Source: an uncultured Desulfovibrio sp.
Lineage (GTDB): Bacteria > Desulfobacterota > Desulfovibrionia > Desulfovibrionales > Desulfovibrionaceae
Direction of reading: 5' to 3'
Assembly (NCBI GenBank): GCA_947038175.1
Contig: CAMQVJ010000007.1
Coordinates: forward strand, 1 to 52,237
DNA length: 52,237 nucleotides
In this document: positions 37,036 to 45,492 of the stretch, in pieces
How positions within the stretch are numbered: position 1 is the stretch's first letter
How the letters are laid out: the number at the start of each line of letters is the position of its first letter
Translations under genes and position numbers: made by a program
Notes under the pieces: model-generated
Databases searched by the model: none
What the model saw: the letters and a program-made list of their open reading frames with translations, nothing else
Told to the model about the DNA's origin: nothing

Positions 37036-38751
37036 ATGGCAACTGCCAACGATAACATGGAAAATCTATTCGAAGGCGAAGAAAATTTCGCGGACATGCT
37101 TGGTGGCTACTTAAACAGCGACATGGGCGATCTTGAAGAAGGCGCTATTGTTAAAGGTGAAATCGTAGCTATTGAAAATGAGCACGTTCTTGTGAATGTT
37201 GGCTTTAAATCAGAAGGTCAAATTCCTGCGGAAGAATTTCGCGACGCACAAGGTAACATAAGCGCAGTTGTTGGTGAAAGCATCGACGTGTATGTTGAGC
37301 GCAAGAATGATGGCGACGGCACCGTTAAACTTTCTTTCGAGAAAGCAAAACGTATGCAACTTTTTGATCAACTTGAAGAAGTTCTTGAAAAGGGTGGCAT
37401 CATTACGGGTATGATTACTCGTCGCATTAAGGGCGGTTATACCGTTGACCTTGGTGGTATCGAAGCATTTTTACCTGGCTCACACGTAGATTTACGTCCT
37501 GTGCCAGATATGGACGCTCTAGTTAACCAAAACTACGAATTCCGTATTCTCAAAATAAACCGTCGTCGCAGCAACGTTATCGTTTCTCGTCGCGTATTGC
37601 TTGAAGAAGAACGTGATACTAAACGTAGCGCGCTTCTCGTTACCCTTGACGAAGGTCAATTGGTAACTGGTAAAGCAAAAAATATCACCGAATATGGTGT
37701 GTTTGTTGACCTTGGTGGTTTGGACGGACTTCTTCATATCACTGATATGAGCTGGAAGCGTATCCGTCACCCTCGTGAAATGATCACCATGGGACAAGAA
37801 ATGGAACTTAAAGTGCTTTCTTTTGACAAAGATACACAAAAAGTTTCCTTGGGTCTTAAGCAATTAATTGCTGATCCATGGCAAGATATTACTGCTCGCT
37901 TCCCTGAAGCTTCTCGTCACACTGGCAAGGTTACTAACCTTGTTGATTATGGTGTGTTCGTAGAACTTGAAGCTGGCGTTGAAGGTCTTGTACACATTTC
38001 TGAAATGTCTTGGACTCGTAAACTTCGTCATCCAAGCCAAATGGTAAAACCAACTGATGAAGTTGAAGTTATCATTCTTGGTGTTGATAGCGATAAGAAA
38101 CGTATTTCTCTTGGAATGAAGCAAATTAAGCCAAATCCATGGGAACTTGTGGGCGAACGCTTCCCTGAAGGTACTATCCTTGAAGGTGTTATTAAAAATA
38201 TCACTGAATTTGGTATGTTCATCGGAATTGAAGACGGCATTGATGGACTTATCCACGTGTCTGATATTTCTTGGACAAAGAAATTGCGTCACCCAAGTGA
38301 AATGTTCAAAGTTGGCGACGTAGTGCAGGCGAAAGTTCTCACTGTTGACCAAGAAAATGAAAAATTCACCCTTGGAATGAAGCAACTCGCTGACGATCCA
38401 TGGAGCAGTGTTCCTAGCCGTTATCCTGTAGGTAATATCATTACAGGTACTGTTACTAACGTGACTGACTTTGGTCTTTTTGTAGAAGTGGAAGAAGGCA
38501 TTGAAGGCCTTATCCATGTAACTGAACTTGGCAAGAAGATTAAGACTCCTTCTGAGTCCTTCAACGAAGGCGACCAAGTACAAGCAAAAATCATTCATGT
38601 AAGTGCAGATGAACGCCGTTTAGGTCTTTCTGTAAAGCAAATGAAAGAAGAAGAAGATCGTCGTAAGCCAAAAGAATACTCTGCTGGTGATACAAATATC
38701 AGTTCTACTATGGCTGATGCTTTTGCGGCTTTCAACAAAGATGACGAATAA
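37036..38751 (+). CDS. rpsA: 30S ribosomal protein S1
   Basis: 571 residues with six S1 RNA-binding domains, at about 32-100, 118-184, 203-271, 288-358, 375-445 and 462-531. Domains 3-6 are the strongest, each with the GVFV(D/E)L..GLDGLLHI(T/S) pattern and ending K(V)LG(M/L)K. A short acidic leader precedes domain 1. S1 binds mRNA leaders and delivers them to the 30S subunit. ggaggg precedes the ATG. A single-gene unit with a strong terminator. Confidence 0.96.
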   Translation: MATANDNMENLFEGEENFADMLGGYLNSDMGDLEEGAIVKGEIVAIENEHVLVNVGFKSEGQIPAEEFRDAQGNISAVVGESIDVYVERKNDGDGTVKLSFEKAKRMQLFDQLEEVLEKGGIITGMITRRIKGGYTVDLGGIEAFLPGSHVDLRPVPDMDALVNQNYEFRILKINRRRSNVIVSRRVLLEEERDTKRSALLVTLDEGQLVTGKAKNITEYGVFVDLGGLDGLLHITDMSWKRIRHPREMITMGQEMELKVLSFDKDTQKVSLGLKQLIADPWQDITARFPEASRHTGKVTNLVDYGVFVELEAGVEGLVHISEMSWTRKLRHPSQMVKPTDEVEVIILGVDSDKKRISLGMKQIKPNPWELVGERFPEGTILEGVIKNITEFGMFIGIEDGIDGLIHVSDISWTKKLRHPSEMFKVGDVVQAKVLTVDQENEKFTLGMKQLADDPWSSVPSRYPVGNIITGTVTNVTDFGLFVEVEEGIEGLIHVTELGKKIKTPSESFNEGDQVQAKIIHVSADERRLGLSVKQMKEEEDRRKPKEYSAGDTNISSTMADAFAAFNKDDE

Positions 38752-38773
38752 TCGTATTTAGATTCTTTATATA

Positions 38774-38850
38774 AAAAAAGACCATGATTTACGAGGCGAT
38801 CTTTCTTAATTTTTTAGGAAAGATTGCCTAAAATGAATCATGGTTTTTTT
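38774..38850 (+). terminator. Long two-part terminator after rpsA
   Basis: Outer stem aaaaaaagaccatgatt / aatcatggtttttttt, inner stem aggcgatctttc / ggaaagattgcct (one G-U). An A run in front and a T run behind make it bidirectional. It ends about 50 bases before proC. Confidence 0.9.
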
Positions 38851-38901
38851 GTACCCAAGTTATAGTATTTGTTTTCTATCCAAGATTTAAGGAGTCATTT
38901 T

Positions 38902-39705
38902 ATGATATTTGGTGCTATTGGTTGTGGGAATATGGGCAGTGCTATTGTAGAAGGTGTTGGCAAGCTTCATGAGTGTGAGCTTATGGGCTATGATCACCAT
39001 GAAAAGAATATGAGCGCTCTTTTGGATTCTTGTGGAATGTGTGCGTGTAAAAGTGAACTTGAGCTTGCAGAGTGTGCAGACATTATACTTATTGCGGTTA
39101 AACCTTATATGGTGGAAAGCGTACTTAAAAAAATAAGCCCTGTCTTGACGAAGGATAAAATCATTATTTCCCTAGCGGCGGGTGTGTCTTTAGAGCGCCT
39201 AAAGAAATATACAGAAAATATTTGTCCGATTGTTATTATTATGCCTAATACTCCTGCGATGGTGGGGCAGGGGTGCTGTGCTTTGTGCTTTGATGATATG
39301 AGTTTGCCCGAAGATAAGAAGACTTTTATCCATGCACTTTTTTCAGAGATAGCCATAACAACGGTTCTTACAGAAACGGCTTTACCTCAATTTTCTGCCC
39401 TTTTGGGTAGTGGGCCTGCTTTTGTTTTTTATATGCAAGAAGCCATGATGGAAGCGGCAATTCGCCTTGGGTTTAAATACGATGAGGCAAAAGTGCTTAT
39501 TGATAAATTGTTTGAAGGAAGCGCTCAACTTGCTCAGTCTCAGCCTGATGTCAACCATGCAAAGTTACGTATGAATGTATGTTCTCCTAAGGGTTCTTCC
39601 ATCGTTGGTGTGAATGCTCTTGATAAAAATGGGGTGCGCAGTGGTATTATAGAGGCTATTTTGGCGACGCATGCACGTGCACTAGAAATGGCGAATGAGA
39701 AGTAA
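38902..39705 (+). CDS. proC: Pyrroline-5-carboxylate reductase
   Basis: 267 residues from the ATG at 38902, preceded by aaggagtcatttt; the ATG 11 codons upstream falls near the rpsA terminator. NAD(P)H-binding IGCGNMGSAIVEG at the start, then IILIAVKPYMVESVL, SLAAGVSLERLKKY, MPNTPAMVGQG, ALLGSGPAFVFYMQEAM and the end motif SPKGSSIVGV. It makes the last step of proline synthesis. Transcribed alone; downstream lies the second repeat block. Confidence 0.94.
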   Translation: MIFGAIGCGNMGSAIVEGVGKLHECELMGYDHHEKNMSALLDSCGMCACKSELELAECADIILIAVKPYMVESVLKKISPVLTKDKIIISLAAGVSLERLKKYTENICPIVIIMPNTPAMVGQGCCALCFDDMSLPEDKKTFIHALFSEIAITTVLTETALPQFSALLGSGPAFVFYMQEAMMEAAIRLGFKYDEAKVLIDKLFEGSAQLAQSQPDVNHAKLRMNVCSPKGSSIVGVNALDKNGVRSGIIEAILATHARALEMANEK

Positions 39706-39972
39706 ATGTAATTGTTTTTTTGGGTGACGGTCTGGGTCGAACGGTTTTAAGAGTTAACTTGCCTGTATACGAAGGGTGTAAAAGCCGCGCAGCGCGAGCG
39801 CCTGACCCACGTGTCAGGCGTGAGAGCCTATCCCGAGCGAGCATAGCAAGAGCGTTTCCTCTGCTTTAGCGAGGTACGAGCTTTTAGGCAGAGTAATCCA
39901 TTTCATAAGGGCGCAAGCCCGAAAGAGCGAAACTCTGCAAGGGGCAGAGGTAGGCGTTAGTATGTTGTCACG

Positions 39973-40094
39973 TCGGAGACACTCACGTCTCATAATCATA
40001 GCACGCAGTGCTATACGGCGCTTCTAATACTCCTCACGGCGTGGCGTATGCCACCCCAGAAAGCCATCGCCAAGCACGGAAGCCATCGGCAAGC
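39973..40094. repeat. Type A dispersed repeat, copy 2
   Basis: Matches bases 1-125 in the same orientation, with substitutions concentrated in the middle (ggcgcttctaatactcctca against aaggtcttaatgcctttcct). The shared ends define the unit at about 122-125 bp. Confidence 0.8.
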
Positions 40095-40127
40095 ACTATT
40101 GTGTCACTACGTGACGGCTAATTATTA

Positions 40128-40200
40128 CGAGGGGTGTCACCCCTCGAGCACCTGACCAAGAGGGGATCAGTAGGGGCTATGCCCCTAGGCTCTCCCCCCT
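40128..40200 (+). repeat. Double-hairpin element DH6
   Basis: Hairpin cgaggggtg-t-cacccctcg (40128-40146), linker agcacctgaccaagagg, hairpin taggggc-tat-gcccta type (40171-40187), then ctctcccccc. Same layout as the other DH elements but with a longer linker; it lies inside mosaic block 2. Confidence 0.6.
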
Positions 40201-40520
40201 TGGATTCCCGAGCCATCACCCCCTAAGAAAGACTAGTTTCACGCTTATCAAGCATATTCGCTTTGCTCACTCGCTTTCAAAGGGTGAAACTTCTCAGTGC
40301 TTGGCGTAGGGTTTTGTGGTGTGCCGTCCGACACTGCAAGTTCTTTTTGGAAAAGCGTGACAGTCTGCGTCGAGCGGCTTTAGGCGTTAATGCGTATTGT
40401 GTACGAAGGTTGTGACGGTCTGCGCCGAGCGGTTTTAGTAGTTAGTGTGCTTGTGCACAAAGGGCGCAGTCCTTCACTCCCTTCGTAATAATTTTATACC
40501 CATCACGCAGTGCCACCACA

Positions 40521-43500
40521 TCACTCGACTTGCGAGCACCCAGCTCCGACCAGAACGCTTTTTCCGCCAGATTTGGGTATAACTTTTATTTGAGTGCTTA
40601 TGCGTTCTTTGAGTGCGGGGACGTGGGAAATAATGCCGATGAGTTTACCTTCTTGCTGAATGGTGGAGAGGGTTTCAAGGGCAGTTTCAAGGGCGTCTTC
40701 ATCAAGCGTACCAAAGCCTTCGTCAAGAAAGAGGGAATCAACCCGAACTTTTTGGCTTGCCATTTGAGAAAGACCAAGGGCGAGGGCAAGGCTTATAATA
40801 AAGCTTTCGCCACCCGATAGGTTGAGGGCAGAGCGGATTTCTCCGCCTTGATAATTATCCATGACGTTGAGTATAAGGGCTTCATTTTTATCTCGTATGA
40901 GTAAATAGCGGTCGGACATTTTGTATAATTGTTTATTTGCGTGGGCGAGCATAAGCTCAAAGGTAAGCCCTTGGGCAAAATTTCTGTATTTTTTCCCGTC
41001 CGCTGAACCTATGAGTGTGTGCAGTTTTTCCCAGCGTTCCACTTCTTTTTTTTGCTTGATGATTTGTGTTTCTTTGTCCTTGAATTTTTCCTTGTCTTGC
41101 TTGTCTCTTTCTAAAGTATGTCGCTCTTTTATGAGAGATTCTTGTATGTTTTTGAGGGCACGTTCTTTATTTGGAAAATCCAGCTCTAACTCTTCAAGTG
41201 TGCTCGTGCAGAGTTTCTTTTCTTGCTCAAGTGTGAGGCGTTTTTCTCTTTCGTTATGGGTAGTGGTGAGTTCTTGTTCTTTGATTTCGAGGGCTTTTTC
41301 TTGTCCCTGGAGCTGTTTTCGTTCTTCTGCTGTTAAGCTTGCCGTATGATAGGCTGCTTCGTTTTCAAATTCTGCCGTTGCTAAAGTCTTTGCGAATTTG
41401 ACTTCCACGCTTTGTAATATTAGTTCTCGTGATTCTGTTTGTTGTTTTAATGTGTTGAGCGTGGTTTTTATATTGTCTAAATTTTGTTTGTTTTTTTCGT
41501 GTATTTCTTTACTGCGAATTTCGTTTTGCTCTGCAATGTTGAGTGTATTGAGGAGACTTTTTTCTTCCTCATCTACATTTTTGGTTGCAAATAAGGCTGT
41601 TCTCTCTTGTTGAGCTGTTAGAAAATCTTTTTCTATGAGGGTGTATTTGATTTGTGATTCTTTGTGGCTACTCTCGTGTTCTTTGAGCAGGGCCTTGGTT
41701 TTTTCTGTTTCTGCTGTGATGCTTGTTAATTGTTTTTCTTTATCCGTTTTTTCTTTTTCTTTTTCTTGCCAAACGTTTAGACGTTTCTGCAAGGAATCAT
41801 AGACGCTTGTTATTTCTGAGCTGGGTATGCTGGAAATTCCAAGCGGTGACAGGATATCGAGTATTTCTTTTTCTTTTTCCCGATAAATTTCGATACTTTT
41901 TTCGACTCGCTTTGTAAGGTCTGTAAGCGTTATTTGCGTGCTGTCCGTATCTTTTCTTGCATTTTGCTCTAAGAGAAGGGTTTCATTTTGTGATTTTTGT
42001 AGCGTTTTTTCTTCTATTTCGAGTTTTTTAATTTTTATTTCCAGTTCTTCTGCTTGTTTAATTCGTTTTTCTAATTCTATGATTTGCTTGTCAATGTCAG
42101 AAATGGTTGGAATGTTTCCCTTTGCATAAGGGTGATCATGTGATCCACAGAGAGGGCAGGGCGCATTATCTTCTAAGGCGTTGCGATAGCTTTCCAAATT
42201 CACAATGCGAGTTATAAGAATCTTTTCTCGTAAGAGATTTTCTTTTTGTGTTTGGTATTCACGCAATAGTTTGGTCTCTAAGAGATTTTCTAAGTTTTTT
42301 TGCTCAGCTTCTAGGGTTTTATGGAGGATTTCCCCGTCTGCTTTTTGTTTTTTAACTTCTTTTGAATATTTCTGAAATTGCAGGTTCTGCTTTACGAGTA
42401 GCTCTTTTGCTTTTGTTTCTATGTCGCGTTCTTTTGAACCTTCTTGTTGTATAGACAGAAGAGTTTTTAACTGCTCGATAACCGTACCAAGACCACTTAC
42501 AAGCCACGCATCTTTTTGGTTTTCTGTGAACCATGCCTGTAAACTAAGCAATTCTTTTTGTTGTTGTTTTTCGTTCTCTGCTATTTTGAGAATGTCTTTT
42601 TGATAAAGAGAAATTCTTTCTTGTTCTGTATCACGTTGTTTTACTTGTTCTAAAAGACTCTTTTGCTGTATATTGAGGCTTTGATCCAAGAGGCGCACTT
42701 TTTGAAAAAGAAGGCTATTTTGTTGCAGAAGGGCTTTTTGGGCTGTGAGATTCGCCGTACTTTTTGTTTGTGCTTCTTCACTTTTCTTAGAGGATTCTTC
42801 TAAGGACGGTATAAGCTCTTGCTTTGTTTTTATAAAAGCGCTTGTTTTGTTTTGTTCGTCACGTAGCCCTTTAAGTTCTGTATAGGTGCTGTCTAGTTCA
42901 TACGCTTTAAGCGCTTCTTTGAGTTGTTCTTTTTGTGGAATAAAGGCTTGAATCTTGGACGCAAACTCTTCTTTTTCTTTGTATATGTCCTGCAATTCTT
43001 TTTTGATTACGAGTATATTTTTATGCCATGTGATATTTTTGAGGGCAAGGCTGTGCTCTTCTGTGAATTTTTTTTCATCCACTTCTTGAAGGGTGATGTT
43101 CTTTTGTATTTCTGCCATTTCCTCATCACTCAAAAGGGCGATGCTTTTATTTTCAGCAAGGAGTAGTTGAAGGCTGTCTTTTTCTGAGCGTTGCTTCTCA
43201 TGCACAAGGCGAGAAATTTCTGAATAAATTTTTGTGCCTGTAATTTGTTCAAGTATGCTGGATTTTTCTTCTACTTTTGCTTTAAGAAAACCATCAAATT
43301 TTCCTTGTGCCAATAAGATAGAGCGAGTAAATCTGTCATAATCCATGCCAGTCTTTTCTTCCACAAGTTTGAGCACACCGTTTCGACTTGTTTCCAGAAT
43401 TTTTCCTGTGAGCATATCTGATATTTGGTGTTCGGGGGATTGCAATGCACCATCTGCCTTCTTTTTTGCTCGGCGCTGTTCCCACCTACAAAGAAAAGTT

Positions 43501-43769
43501 CCTGCTTGTGAAGAAAAAATAATTTCTGCATGGCATTCACCCGTTTGGCGTGACATGATTTCATTATTTGCTTTTGTGATGCTTTGCAGGCGTGGAGTTT
43601 CGCCATAAAGGGCAAGGCAAATAGCGTCAAGAATACTTGATTTTCCTGCCCCAGTTGGCCCTATGAGGGCAAAAATGCCATTGTTTGCGTATTCTGGACT
43701 GTTAAAATCTATGTGCCATTCGCCGTAGAGGGAATTAAGATTTTTGAAGCGTAGTTCTTGAATTTTCAT
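40521..43769 (-). CDS. sbcC: SbcC exonuclease subunit (SMC-like ATPase)
   Basis: 1082 residues. N-terminal Walker A GPTGAGKSS (37-45) and RQTGECHAE; long coiled coils rich in Lys/Glu/Gln on both sides of the zinc hook CPLCGSHDHPY (about 538); C-terminal ABC signature LNLSGGESF (about 985) and Walker B LFLDEGFGTLD (about 1018). With SbcD it forms the Mre11-Rad50-type nuclease that cuts hairpins and cleans protein-blocked ends. No strong ribosome site; sbcD ends 20 bases upstream, so translation is probably coupled. It ends in TGA, directly beside repeat block 2. Confidence 0.95.
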   Translation of the reverse strand: MKIQELRFKNLNSLYGEWHIDFNSPEYANNGIFALIGPTGAGKSSILDAICLALYGETPRLQSITKANNEIMSRQTGECHAEIIFSSQAGTFLCRWEQRRAKKKADGALQSPEHQISDMLTGKILETSRNGVLKLVEEKTGMDYDRFTRSILLAQGKFDGFLKAKVEEKSSILEQITGTKIYSEISRLVHEKQRSEKDSLQLLLAENKSIALLSDEEMAEIQKNITLQEVDEKKFTEEHSLALKNITWHKNILVIKKELQDIYKEKEEFASKIQAFIPQKEQLKEALKAYELDSTYTELKGLRDEQNKTSAFIKTKQELIPSLEESSKKSEEAQTKSTANLTAQKALLQQNSLLFQKVRLLDQSLNIQQKSLLEQVKQRDTEQERISLYQKDILKIAENEKQQQKELLSLQAWFTENQKDAWLVSGLGTVIEQLKTLLSIQQEGSKERDIETKAKELLVKQNLQFQKYSKEVKKQKADGEILHKTLEAEQKNLENLLETKLLREYQTQKENLLREKILITRIVNLESYRNALEDNAPCPLCGSHDHPYAKGNIPTISDIDKQIIELEKRIKQAEELEIKIKKLEIEEKTLQKSQNETLLLEQNARKDTDSTQITLTDLTKRVEKSIEIYREKEKEILDILSPLGISSIPSSEITSVYDSLQKRLNVWQEKEKEKTDKEKQLTSITAETEKTKALLKEHESSHKESQIKYTLIEKDFLTAQQERTALFATKNVDEEEKSLLNTLNIAEQNEIRSKEIHEKNKQNLDNIKTTLNTLKQQTESRELILQSVEVKFAKTLATAEFENEAAYHTASLTAEERKQLQGQEKALEIKEQELTTTHNEREKRLTLEQEKKLCTSTLEELELDFPNKERALKNIQESLIKERHTLERDKQDKEKFKDKETQIIKQKKEVERWEKLHTLIGSADGKKYRNFAQGLTFELMLAHANKQLYKMSDRYLLIRDKNEALILNVMDNYQGGEIRSALNLSGGESFIISLALALGLSQMASQKVRVDSLFLDEGFGTLDEDALETALETLSTIQQEGKLIGIISHVPALKERISTQIKVIPKSGGKSVLVGAGCSQVE

Positions 43770-43789
43770 AATATTTCTTTTATACGGTA

Positions 43790-45043
43790 TTATTCCGCAT
43801 TCTCTTCTTTTTCTTGGAGGATTTGTAGAATTTCATGGTAGGATTGGGTCAGAGAATCTCTTTCTTCATCTGGCACATGGAAAGTATCTAGGCAGCGCAG
43901 GAAGACTTCGTCTGTATTGAGGTCGTTTAAATCTTCGCCTGCATGAAGGGCGTTGAGTGTTTGTTCTGCCATTTTTGCGTTGCGTATACGCCGTATTTCC
44001 ATCTTTGTTGCTGCTGTTATTTCTTCGAGTGACTCTCTCAAATTTCCTATAAGTTCTGTCCCTGTGAATTCAATTTCAAGCCATGCGTCGCTATTGGCTT
44101 CTTTTAACTCGTTTATCTTATCTGATATTTGTTGAAATGTGCCAGAAATACGGACTAAACTTTGAAAACAAGGAATGCTTATTTCTTCGATTTTCTTTTC
44201 TCTACAGGTATTTTTGTCAATTTGAATATCAAGCACGAATACTTTTTTATTTTGATTTGCTTCCCCAAAGCCCATAGGAATGGGGGAACCTGAATAACGT
44301 ATGTAGTCATTATGTCCCACCTTTTGGGCTATATGCAAATGACCAAGGGCTACATAGTCAAAATTTTCTGAAAAAGTATCCGCACCAATATGCACGAGAG
44401 ATCCAACGTATAAATCTCTCACGCCGTCATCACTGAGTGTCGTGCTGCCTGCTGCAAAAAGGTGCCCCATGGCGATGATAGGGATATTCTTTCCTGTTGT
44501 CTTGTGCAAGTCTTTTTGTTTTTCTTCTGCTAATTTGGCGATATCCATGTAATGTGTTTTTATGGCGTTCATGAGTTTTATATTTTTTTGGTCAATATTT
44601 TCACCCGCTTCTGCTATGCGAATATCCTTATCTCGTAGATAGGGCGTGGCACAGATTATGGCTTTTGCTACGTCATTTTCCTCAAGTATGATGATTTCTT
44701 TTTCTAAATCGTTATCTATCATACCGATAACATGAACATTAAGTGCTTGTAGTAAATTCTTAGGCGCTTCTAAAAAAGAAGGGGAATCGTGATTGCCTGC
44801 AATGATAACAATATGCTTGCAGGAAGATTGCGATACTTTACAGAGAAATTGATAATAGAGTTCTTGCGCTTTATTGCTTGGGGTGTTGGTGTCAAAAATG
44901 TCCCCGCAGATGAGTAAAATATCAATTTTTTCAGTTTGAATAGTATGGTAAAGCCAGTCTAAAAAAAGGGTAAATTCAACGTATCGTTTACGTCCATATA
45001 AGGTGCGCCCTAGATGCCAGTCGGATGTGTGAAGAATTTTCAC
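43790..45043 (-). CDS. sbcD: SbcD exonuclease subunit (Mre11-type phosphoesterase)
   Basis: 417 residues, starting at GTG (45043) with aaggaca upstream. Metallophosphoesterase motifs in order: HTSDWHLGR (5-13), GDIFDTNTPS (about 47), AGNHDSP (about 82), GHLF (about 194) and GHLH (about 230), together binding two Mn ions. The C-terminal domain contacts SbcC. sbcD-sbcC order is conserved. The pair removes hairpins that form at long palindromes. Confidence 0.95.
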   Translation of the reverse strand: MKILHTSDWHLGRTLYGRKRYVEFTLFLDWLYHTIQTEKIDILLICGDIFDTNTPSNKAQELYYQFLCKVSQSSCKHIVIIAGNHDSPSFLEAPKNLLQALNVHVIGMIDNDLEKEIIILEENDVAKAIICATPYLRDKDIRIAEAGENIDQKNIKLMNAIKTHYMDIAKLAEEKQKDLHKTTGKNIPIIAMGHLFAAGSTTLSDDGVRDLYVGSLVHIGADTFSENFDYVALGHLHIAQKVGHNDYIRYSGSPIPMGFGEANQNKKVFVLDIQIDKNTCREKKIEEISIPCFQSLVRISGTFQQISDKINELKEANSDAWLEIEFTGTELIGNLRESLEEITAATKMEIRRIRNAKMAEQTLNALHAGEDLNDLNTDEVFLRCLDTFHVPDEERDSLTQSYHEILQILQEKEENAE

Positions 45044-45492
45044 GAATTAATGTCCTTTTTTCAGAAGTATGCTTTTATTTAAATGAAGTATAATACTTTG
45101 ATATTCTCTATTTCATACTTAGAATAGGCTAGTATGAATAAATTTTCAAGATTTTGTTCTTGAGTATTTTTTTGAGTATTCTTTAGCTGGATTTTTTTTG
45201 AATATTTAGATGAATTACTTCTGATAAGTATTTGTGATTAATAGTTATTTAATGAAATTATTTTGTTCTAATGAAAAATAGAAAACTCAATCATAAATAA
45301 ATTGTACTTAATTAGGTAATGTCGGGGAACTATAGTAATATACTTTTTATTTCTGCTTGCAGAAGATGTACCTAAAGTAAATACATGGAAGGCCGATAGA
45401 GTATGAGAAGACAGTAACTTATTGTGTTATTACTCAGGTTCATATGTGTTATTGAAATGAATATTGTTATGCCAATAAAGAAGGGGATTGTT
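45044..45492. other. Intergenic region between sbcD and the second chemoreceptor
   Basis: About 450 bases, very AT-rich, divergent promoters. The only sharp signal is the FliA promoter at 45373-45399. No riboswitch (for example c-di-GMP class I) was recognised. Confidence 0.5.
45373..45399 (+). promoter_or_regulatory. Sigma-28 (FliA) promoter of the Cache chemoreceptor
   Basis: TAAAGTAA (45373-45380), 11-base spacer, GCCGATAG (45392-45399): close to the consensus TAAAGTTT-N11-GCCGATAA. The start near 45407 gives a leader of about 85 nt. It implies that this receptor is a late flagellar-class gene. Confidence 0.85.

Larger units (their letters stand above)
39726..40510. repeat. Mosaic repeat block 2
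   Basis: About 800 bp of intermixed repeats. A roughly 54-bp unit (gacggtctgcgccgagcggt ... gtgtacgaaggg) occurs at 39726, 40359 and 40414 and again in block 3 at 52050 and 52106. Type A repeat is at 39973-40094. A gtcac-tac-gtgac palindrome (40103-40115) and a DH element (40128-40200) also occur. gtaaaagccgcgcagcgcga at about 39778 recurs at 52157. No protein gene is credible; short frames are shadows of repeats. Confidence 0.8.

Noticed and set aside
37519..38598. Long antisense frames opposite rpsA
   Set aside because: Repeated S1 domains produce repeated antisense open frames; not genes.
39656..39999. Short minus-strand frames in repeat block 2
   Set aside because: Repeat-derived, Arg-rich, without ribosome sites; same sequence recurs in block 3 in other contexts.
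45044..45492. c-di-GMP riboswitch before the chemoreceptor
   Set aside because: The conserved class I core and tetraloop-receptor segments are absent.
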